A DNA stretch of 64,000 bases, from assembly GCF_000275845.1 (NCBI RefSeq), contig NW_006766886.1, positions 1,650,945 to 1,714,944 of the forward strand, in the 5' to 3' direction. A program made the position numbers and the translations under genes. Source of the DNA: Dichomitus squalens LYAD-421 SS1. Taxonomy: Eukaryota > Basidiomycota > Agaricomycetes > Polyporales > Polyporaceae. A model generated the notes under the pieces. The model did not search any database, was not told where the DNA came from, and saw only the letters and a list, made by a program, of their open reading frames with translations. This document shows, piece after piece, positions 55,840-64,000 of this stretch. Position 1 is the first letter of the stretch. Every line of letters starts with the position of its first letter.

Positions 55840-56214
55840 TTAGGTCGCTTTGGCGGTGTAGGTACTCGTGTTGGGATTGTTCAGGAAATAGTCGATGCAG
55901 CGCACGAACGCTGCTTTGTTCACCGCTGCGTCGCTGGACGGATAAGAGATGAAGGGATATAGTTTCAAGTTCGTGCCTGAATTCGGGAAGGACACAGTGA
56001 ATGATATGTTTGGCAATCTTGGGGGCTGGCCCGGCGGTGCCGGCCCCGTGTAACCAGTCTTGATCAAGTGGACGGAAAACCCGCTGTCGGCGACAACCGT
56101 CCAATCCGCTCGCCCCTTAGCAGCGTGAAAGAGGCTGCTGTGGGACGAATCGTTTGAGACCGCATCCTTCAAAGCACGCAAGGCGTCGTCGAGAGAAAAC
56201 ACTGCCTGAGCCAT
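55840..56214 (-). CDS. Small protein of unknown function
   Basis: 124 residues, MAQAVFSLDDALRALKDAVS to STYTAKAT. No signal peptide, Cys pattern or membrane segment. The central part is predicted-looking beta sheet (ADWTVVADSGFSVHLIKTGY, NISFTVSFPNSGTNLKLYPF) followed by a helix (AAVNKAAFVRCIDYFL). The composition is coherent from start to stop and the ATG context is good, so it is probably a real short gene, but no family is recognised. Confidence 0.55.
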   Translation of the reverse strand: MAQAVFSLDDALRALKDAVSNDSSHSSLFHAAKGRADWTVVADSGFSVHLIKTGYTGPAPPGQPPRLPNISFTVSFPNSGTNLKLYPFISYPSSDAAVNKAAFVRCIDYFLNNPNTSTYTAKAT

Positions 56215-56464
56215 TAATCTGTAGTCTAGTGTGGGTCATTTGGTCATGGCTGTATCACCAGTTTAGACTCTCAGCAGACAACTCACCGATGTGTCAGAGA
56301 ATGCGGAGGCCGATAAGTGCGAAACAGATGAGCCACCTGTGATAGCGATTGGTGTGGCTCAGACTGTATGGGCCTTATATATATTCTTGCAAACGCGATT
56401 GTATTCCACATATGGAAGTGGGTGGCGTAGTAAGACCGGCATCGATCTTATTCATGCCACCCAG

Positions 56465-56985
56465 CCCCCTCGGTGATTGCCATCTGTGAGCCGTTCTAGA
56501 CAATCTCGACTCATTCAGTAAGCGGTTTCTGGGCGAAGGGCGTGCGAGGATCGATAGAGTAAGTGCCGCCCCAAACAAAGCCTGTCCTGGGTTTGTTCGA
56601 GTCACCCGTGACGTTTGTGGTACACCCACAAGGGGTTTAAATGGGGATCGTTCAAGACGAAAACGTCAGGACAGCATCAAGAAAGATCCCAGCGCCACAA
56701 CTTCTAGCGTACATGGGTCCCGCACGACTGCGGACTGAATACAGCGTGTTAAGCTAGCACCTGGAGGGAAAGAGAGGTCAGAGCTCTACTTCTCTGGTGA
56801 AACGTTTGAGGTTGGCAGGTACGCAGGTCTGCAACCTCCCTGAAAAGCCCGTGTACACAAAGATGTCTCACTGCGGCTCGGAGACCTCAAACTCAGACAC
56901 CCACGCCCTCTTGCAAGGTCGCAACATTCTTTCATTTGCCTTTAACCTGAGGTCTGCCTCGGGCCAGGCATATTCGGAGACACGG
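56465..56985 (-). repeat. Dispersed repeat following NCS1 copy C (inverted relative to 37310-37800)
   Basis: Read on the minus strand this block follows NCS1 copy C just as 37310-37800 follows copy A, and the two look roughly 85% identical by eye, including TTAACACGCTGT and GGGACCCATGTACGCTAG. The transporter and this flank were therefore duplicated together. Confidence 0.75.
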
Positions 56986-58720
56986 AGAACAGGATAGTAA
57001 CGACGGCTTTCCAGTTCTGTCACGAGGGACGTGAGGATTGACGCCGATATGACCGCAAGGAACAGGGAACAAATCCATACGTGTATCTATAACGTCCATG
57101 GGGCCGGTACATCGAAGGCACGTCCACCATGCCTAGCGCACGAGCCAGTGCTGTACCTCATTCAAAACAACGATTCATCGCGAGGAGGAGGCATCCACTT
57201 ACGTCCGCAACCATGATCCTGGCAAACGGACCCAAGAACACTGCCTAACCATTCATAAAACTCAAGAACCCCTTCGCGCTCGCAAGAATCTCCCACGGGC
57301 ACAGCGCCCACCCGCCCAAGATCGCGCAAATCACCTGCCCGCGGCGGATGTTGATATACCGCGGAAAGAGTACTGTCATGTCGTTTGCGGCTGAGAGCGA
57401 GTTGGCGGAGATGTTGGTGCCGAGGGTTGTGAGTACAAAGGAAAAGGAGGCGAAGAACGCCGCGGCGCGGTTGTCCCAGTGGTCGATGAGCTGCAACGGG
57501 TCCCAGAGCACCGCACCGTCGTAGAATGTCACGCCGGCCGAAGTGACGGCGAGGCCGATGAACGAGACAAGAGTGGACGCGATGGGGATGAACAGCTGCA
57601 CGCACTGCGCTTGCGCGTTCTTCGCATAGCGCTGTGATATCGAAACCATCAGTTCGCCATCTGAGTCTGTGTCGAGGTACGCACAGTGAAGTCTGGGACG
57701 TTGACATCGAGGATCGAGTAGATGCACAGCACACTGTTCAATACACTCAGCCACGCGTACGACATTGCACTGCCCGACAGCGCACAATGCTCGAACAGGC
57801 CCTTACTCGACGGGACCTTGACAAAGGACCAAATGAGCATGGCTAGCCACACGTGCGGGACGACTAACGTCCGGATCATGCGGAACCATCGGATCTTTTG
57901 TAGGGAGACGAGCGATAATGGCAGCTGGATTAGCAGTCGTGATGTTCGTCCAGGCTGCTAGTCGGTTGTGCAGATGCGCTCGGGGTGGTTAACCAAATGG
58001 CCTTGAGCATTTGGTACACACCGTCGGACCCAGTATACGCCTGGATTCCAGACCAGAACATGGAGAGCACGATGCGGGAGACGACGCTGAGATAGCTGAA
58101 CCGAAACCCAAACGAGGAGCGGTTCAGCACCGGGAAAGCGGTATGCAGCCCTGTTCCGACTGTCTCGTTGAGCATCATGACGATCGAGATGATGATGTGC
58201 CCGACGGCGGGGAGAGCTTGGTGCCTGAAAGTATAGCGGACGTCAGTCGATGCTCGGGTTGTGTGTGCATGCAAGAGGGTTTGGAAGTGCACAGGTGGCA
58301 GAGACAATCTGGGTGGGACACGCACCATGAAAGCCCAATGGAAAGCATACTCGACGCGAGCTCCCACACCGCGACATTGGTTGCATCTGACACCCAGTAC
58401 GCGATGTAATCGATAGTCGTCTATCCATAATAAACTATCAGTACATCCTCTTCCCGCACAAGCCCAACAGCAGCACAAACGACACTTACGCCCTTGGGCG
58501 GGACGGGGTCCATGTCCTTGTTCGATCACCTGCGGTTCGGCGCAAATGTCGACGGCTACGGCTCAAACACCCACGCCTCGCGGCGCGTGTACGCAGCGAC
58601 CTTCTCTAGCGCAGAGAGAGCCAGCCTACAGAGCTCCAGAGCTTTAGAACCCAAGTTCCGCACTTCATACGCGAGGCTAGCGTTGGTCGTGCGGGAGTAG
58701 GTCAGAGAGCGAAGGTCCTA
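56986..58720 (-). pseudogene. NCS1 transporter pseudogene, copy C (most complete)
   Basis: It retains the N-terminal exon (KALELCRLALSALEKVAAYT, RREAWVFEP) and most later exons: TIDYIAYWVSDATNVAVWEL, HIIISIVMMLNETVGTGLHT, FPVLNRSSFGFRFSYLSVVS, WLAMLIWSFVKVPSSKGLFE, VNVPDFT, RYAKNAQAQCVQLFIPIAST and TLGTNISANSLSAANDMTVL. Breaks are a TAG after VFEP and another stop before SNKDMDPVPP, loss of part of the membrane segment before LIQLPLSLVSLQKIRWF, and a TAG in FMNG*AVFLG where a Tyr codon is expected. The large intact stretches show that inactivation is recent. An intact parent is not in the window. Confidence 0.85.
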
Positions 58721-61063
58721 AAGAAGCATCCTGTGATCGTGACGCGTACAACGAGTTTTGCAAGAGCCCAAGAGTAGAGTAGCGACATGATCGTGCACTG
58801 TGATCACGGTGGGCGGGGAGAGACTGAAGTGCGTAAGTACACTTGGATTCGGCGACCGGCTAGCCGTCGTTGCGCAGACATCTGTGAGTCTCAAAGCGCC
58901 CGATGGTACTGCGATCTGGTTGCACGTGTTTGGTCTATGTAGCTCAGGAAGAAGATATAGACGCCCTATTGAAGACCCTTCTTCACCAACAATCCAACCG
59001 GTGACCCTACCGAGTCATATACAATACAAGCCTTATTGTGATCTGAGAGCATTTACTCTACAGCCACTTGCACTGGCGACAACGACAACGACAACGACGA
59101 AATTCCACAACTGCTCTCGCTTCTCTGCTCTCCACCATTGCTCGCATCCGTATGCGCTTCGCTCGCCTACGGCAGTCCTGCCCTAGCATTCCCACCTGAT
59201 AGCAAGAACGATAGCGCATGCTTTGGGTACCTATGTTTTTGTAGCTAGGACTGCATCTCTAACTTCCCATCCCCCACCCGCTTTCCCGCTCGAGCGCACG
59301 CCCCACGAGCCGGCCATGACCGGCATGACCACTCATGCCCTTCACGTTGCCAGAGCGTCATGAATACGTTCTGGAACTATGTCAACTGGCTCCTGCAGCC
59401 GACGCGTACTTTCTCCCGATCCCGCGGACCGCCTCTCGAAGTCTTCGCACAGTAGGCCGGGCGTTGTCGAAGGGCCAAGAGCGAGAGTAGCTCCAGATCC
59501 TAGCCCTAGAGGGCGGGACGAGGAGCTTGCTTGACCAGCTGCAATCGACACTGGAAGAGCTCTCCAAGCTGTTGACCGCAGTCTTCCTCTCCGCGTTCTT
59601 CCATACGTGGCGCACGCCAAACGATGCCGTCCTATCCAACATCATCCTTCGACGCCCTTGGGTAGTCCGTCTTACGAACTCAGGCTCAAGCTGGCTCTCC
59701 CTCCCATTTCCCCTTCGCCCTTCGCAGCTGCTGCAGATGGAGCCGCCCAAGACTCGATGTTGGTGATGTTCGCACTATAGGTATGGGTGGTGTAGGGCGT
59801 GACGCGGGGCATGTTGAACACGCCAGACTCGCCGGTCGAAGACCTCTCGCTGGTGCAGCCCGCACCCTTTCCCCAACTTTGTGGACCGTGACCATAGTTC
59901 TCCCTTTCCTCCGCGTCATCACTCGACCTCGGATTGTTGTCATGCAGTTGCTTATCCCTCAGCGCTCAGCCCGCATCCTGTCCCCCGCAACGCTGCCACC
60001 CACACCGCACCGCTACATGGGTACCATGCACGATAAAGACGCCTAGTTTGTCTCCTCTACTTCTTCCCTCGACAATCGTGAGCTGACTCACGCTTGCCAG
60101 CCTCCAGGAAAGGGAGCCGCGGCGGGGTCTGAGCGGACGACAGCGAAACATCTTTACCGCCACTCCAGACGCACCGGGCTAGAATAAGTACCTTGCCGCG
60201 CATTCGAAACCTCGTAGAAGTACGTCAACCATCGTTCGCTTCCCATTGTCCTTACGCACTTCTGCTGACCTTTGGGACACGGTCGTACATAGGTCGGTCG
60301 GTACTCGAGCAATCCGCAGGAGCTGCGGAAGCAGACCATCGCCTACATTAAGAGCCGGCACCGACCAACCGGATGCTGCGATGCACAAGGAGCTAATGCT
60401 GAACAGGCCGAGGGGGTTGCCGTGGAAGGTGAAACACCATAACGATGCGCGTTCGCAGCGACACTCTATAGTACGCACAATGACACAGACGGGCCGTTGC
60501 AGAAGGCGTACGGGACTATTTTTGAGACCGTCGAGCACCAGGAGGACAAGGTTACTGCAATAGGCATATAGTCTTAATGGTCTGTCGCGCTTGCCGCGGG
60601 GCTATTGCCGTCGTGACTGGCTGCCGGTGAACCGTGTATCCGGTTGGACTACGATTATAGTCTCGCTACATCGTTCATGTTCCCAGAGAAGATTTGACAT
60701 ACTCGCTTACCCGCTAGAACTCGTTGCAGATCATATCTTGCTTATTTGCAGCGTAGGGGGACGAAAGGGTACGGTACCAGATGATTTACATATGGTGAAT
60801 GTGCCATTGCTCTGAAGGCGCGCCGAAGACCGCCACGCTCTTCCACTTGACTGCAACAACACGAAGTAGTGATATCATCCAGGGTTCTCCGTATATTCGA
60901 TTAAACAATCAGTCACATTGTACCACGGGTTCCATAACTATGCATCGCTCGAGGGACTACTATCACCTGCCGAAGATGCGAGGCACTAATACCAGGTCGA
61001 GACTCGGGAGGAAAGTGGAGGAGCAAGGATACATGCCCTGAGGAGAAGCTGAGATAGCTAGAG
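58721..61063. other. 2.3 kb without a confirmed gene; two coding-like fragments
   Basis: A CAACGA hexanucleotide run lies near 59078-59100. On the plus strand 59480-59765 reads LEGGTRSLLDQLQSTLEELS then KLLTAVFLSAFFHTWRTPND, a possible exon following an opening at 59360 (MNTFWNYVNWLLQPTRTFSR) but separated from it by stops. At about 60475-60560 plus, HNDTDGPLQKAYGTIFETVE HQEDKVTAIGI ends at a stop and looks like the last exon of a lost gene; the sequence before it has several stops. No family could be named for either. Confidence 0.35.
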
Positions 61064-64000
61064 TCATGCGGTAGTCTGAGGCTGATAACATTTCGCCCAC
61101 TCCGTCCCGTGGTAAGTATTTGCGAAGTCGATGGTGAGTGCCTCACGCCCAATGAAGAAGAGCATCCCTCGCCATAACAGAGAATCCCGATACTCATCTG
61201 GCACCCATATGACCAAATTATTATCTACGTCTGTGATCCACCCATCCTGCGTTTTGAATGTTCGAGTAGTGGAGATCTCGGACCGATCTTCGGTTGAGCG
61301 TGTCGTCATAACTTTGAAGTTGATGAAAGAGGCATGTGGTCCTGTGGGATCTTAACACAGTATCTTATGTTCAGTTTCGGGTGAAGAAGAAATGATTCTA
61401 CACTTGCCTGTAATGGTATTCGCATCCCAAACAACGATGGTCCTGTATGAAGCTGTTACGATGCGGCGACCATCTCGAGAAAGTGAGAGGGAGTCGATAG
61501 CTCTGAATGGATTGCACAGGTTCTCCCCAACAGGCTTTCGTGTCTGTACGTCCCACATCCGGATCTTTCCGTCCTCGCCCCAAGACACGAACCGTCGGCG
61601 GTCCGTAGGATACATTGAATGGTACACCTTGCCTCTGTGACCGCGCAAAGGCTCGCCTGATGGCGCCCACTTCTCCAGATCCCAGAATCTGATAGTACCG
61701 TCCCAAGCAGATGATATCACATACCGGCCGTCCATAGACCACGATAGAGACAAGACGAAGTCCTCGTGGCCCCTGAATGGCTCGCCAACAGCACGCCCCG
61801 TCTCCGCATCCCACACGCGCACTGTCATATCGTCCGAGCCCGATGCGATGCGCTTGCCATCTGGTGACCACACGACGGATCTGACCCATTTTTCGTGCCC
61901 GTCCGAAGACTCGACGAGACATTCGTGTGTCTCGGCATCCCAGATGCGAATAGTGCGACGGACCACGTTGTCCAAACATGAGACAATCCGGCGGCCATCT
62001 GGGGAGTAATCAAAGTCCTGTTCCCAGCACCTATGGCCATGTAAAGGTTCTCCAAGGGGTTGGAGCGTGGCTGAGTCCCATACACGGATGGTATCATCCC
62101 GCGAGGCGGAAACAAAGCGACTGCCATCGGGTGAGAACCTGATGCGAGTTATGGCCTCGGAATGACCCTTCAGACGCCCACCGATGTATTTGCCAGTGTC
62201 CGCGTCCCACGCATTCATCGTTCCATCTGAAGAGCCCGATATAATCCGGCGTCGGTCGGACGAGTACGCAACCGAGGTCAAGGAGCTCGTGAGGGAGGAA
62301 TGTGATGAATCGGGAAAGACATCCTCAGGGCGATCCGTGCTCCCGCTCTCCGCTGCAGACCATATCCGTATCGTCGTATCATCTGAGCCGGACACCACAT
62401 GGCGACCGTCTGGCGAAAAGCTCAAAGTGGTGACGATATCGGTGTGCCCAACAACGAATGGCCCCCCAACATTCTCATACGTCTCCGAATCCCATAGGAG
62501 GACACTACCATCCTCACATCCAGAGACAATGCGCCTGCCGTCGGGGGAGAGCGAGAGAGCCGATATGTGATCCAGGAGGTGGTGAGTGATCATTTTCAGC
62601 ATCTGTCTGGTTTTGAAATCCCAAATCTGGATTTTAGAGTCGTATGATCCGAAGACAATCCGTAGACCGTCCGGCATGAAAAAGACAGATGTGATCACAT
62701 GGTTATGGCCTCCGATGCGGTCATCCACCATTCGTCGTTTTCCCACCATGCATTGTGTTGTGGTGTCCCACAACCCCACTGTGACACCGTAGTAACTAAA
62801 TGCGATGTATCGACCAGTTGGAGAGAAGGCGACACAGCGAACGAACGTTGCATGGCCGTGAGGGGCGAGCTTGTGAACCATCCCGAACGTTTCTGTGGAC
62901 CAGATGCAAACACGACCGTTGCAATCTCCAGATACAATGCAATGTCCATCCGGGGAGTATGCGATACACTCTACTGAGCCCTCATGGCTCCGTAGAGGTG
63001 CACAAACAGCCTCCCCTGTCGTAGAATCCCAGATTCGCACCGTCGAATCATGGAGCGCTGTAGCGATGTGACGGCCATCTGGTGACAGAGCAAGCCTACG
63101 AACCGAGGAGCCACAAGACTGCTCAAGGATTGCTTCGCCCGTCTCCGCATCCCATATTCGCACCATCGTGTCATGCGATCCTGACACAATGCGCCGACCG
63201 TCAGGGGAGTATGCCACGGAAGAAACAGAGTCTGTGTGCCTTGAGAGGACGGTATGAGCATGCGGCCAACGATCATGAACGCTATTGACGACCGGAAGAA
63301 AGGGGAAACATGGGAGATAATTGGTCCGGACCCTGGACGACGCCGGGGAGAAAGGCAGGGCTGAGATGTATACATGAGGAGCGGCGTAGGCGATGACACC
63401 GGCGAACCGGCGGCTGAAGGAAATCGCGTCGATCAACAGTTCCTTTGATGATGCGCTTCCGGAGCCCTATAAGAGCCGTGAGTGTGATCAACATACATAT
63501 AGACTGAGTATAACGATCCGGCTTACATTGTATCCCTTCAGCACTGCTTCCAACGAAGGAGCAGCACGATTGACACACTTGAGGAGGCTGAGTAACTCGA
63601 ACCAGAACAGCAGCTTCTCTTGCAAAAACCTGCCTAGTTCTTGTTGCAGGTCGGGGGGATGAGTGGTAGCGAGATGATCCTTCCAGTTGCCTGCCGCGTA
63701 CGAGAGACTTTGAGGGACATGCATAGAAAGGCGAGCTTCTAAGTCAGGAATGTCACGGTTCGAGACGTAGGACGTTTCCAAGCGGCAGATGTTGAACAAC
63801 AGTCGATTGTTCATGACGCGGAAGCAACCAAGCACCATGGTGGAATGCCCTGGTGCTAAGTCGACGAACCACTCCCCGCTTCTAGTCGCATCAGTCAGGA
63901 AGTCGCGGAACGATGTATGAAGCGGACGGATAGGAGACGTCCGGGAGGATACCCCGGAGAGAAGCGGGCCCATATACTGCACCACAAGAGTAATCTCGTC
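61064..64000 (-). CDS. NACHT-WD40-type (NWD) protein, C-terminal part, cut by window edge
   Basis: Fungal NLR-like proteins of this kind act in self/non-self recognition. Exons visible are 64000-63527, 63466-61408 and 61350-61064; all junctions keep frame. The first holds the linker typical between NACHT and WD40 in agaricomycetes (HTSFRDFLTDATRSGEWFVD, RVMNNRLLFNICRLETSYVS, LQEKLLFWFELLSLLKCVNR). The second encodes 14 WD40 repeats (SVAYSPDGRRIVSGSHDTMV RIWD type), enough for two seven-blade propellers, several nearly identical. The third gives the usual C-terminus: GWITDVDNNLVIWVPDEYRD, LLWRGMLFFIGREALTIDFA, YHGTEWAKCY. The last intron is GC-AG (GCAAGT donor at 61407, AAG acceptor at 61351). 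NACHT itself would lie beyond the right edge. Confidence 0.88.

Noticed and set aside
59078..59100. CAACGA hexanucleotide run as a telomere-like repeat
   Set aside because: It is a short local run and does not match the fungal TTAGGG-type repeat.

Overview
The window is nuclear DNA of an agaricomycete fungus, most likely a wood-decaying polypore-type basidiomycete. The signs are dense genes on both strands, introns of about 50-65 nt with GT(A/G)NGT donors and CTNAC branch sites, an AA14 xylan-type LPMO, HET and NACHT-WD40-type genes, and expanded small kinase-like families. The lineage call is inference; no rRNA, tRNA, CRISPR array or prokaryotic signal was recognised.

Region 1-6 kb: N-terminal part of an RNA-dependent RNA polymerase (minus, running off the left edge), a 339-bp MITE with arms of about 118 bp, an Sqt1/AAMP WD40 ribosome-assembly chaperone (minus) and a TDP2-like phosphoesterase (plus).

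Region 7-13 kb: an MFS sugar transporter (plus, 14 introns) and a GH13 alpha-amylase (minus) meet tail to tail, a likely starch or maltooligosaccharide use pair. Region 14-24 kb: a single-exon HET protein, a coiled-coil/AT-hook nuclear protein, and an HSP70-like (HSPA12-type) ATPase whose reading frame continues into a low-complexity and coiled-coil tail of about 800 residues. Region 26-33 kb: a coiled-coil protein, a proline-rich protein behind a clear TATA box, a DUF4112 membrane protein and an APH-like kinase.

Region 33-39 kb is a decayed segmental duplication. It holds a DUF7770-like gene, a relic of the DUF4112 5' end, a relic of the APH-like kinase 3' end and a broken NCS1 nucleobase-transporter gene. 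Region 39-48 kb returns to ordinary genes: an AT-hook/DUF6729-like Cys-rich protein, the AA14 LPMO, an NAD(P)-binding epimerase-like protein and a MYND zinc-finger protein.

Region 48-59 kb is a local amplification of a small kinase-like family (two intact genes, one pseudogene, one exon relic), interleaved with two more NCS1 pseudogenes in the opposite orientation and copies of the sequence that follows them. The right end is a NACHT-WD40-type protein with two seven-repeat WD40 blocks and a GC-AG intron, running off the edge. The most unusual items are the HSP70-plus-long-tail protein, the kinase/NCS1 duplication zone and the GC-AG intron. I did not find one clearly new multi-gene system.
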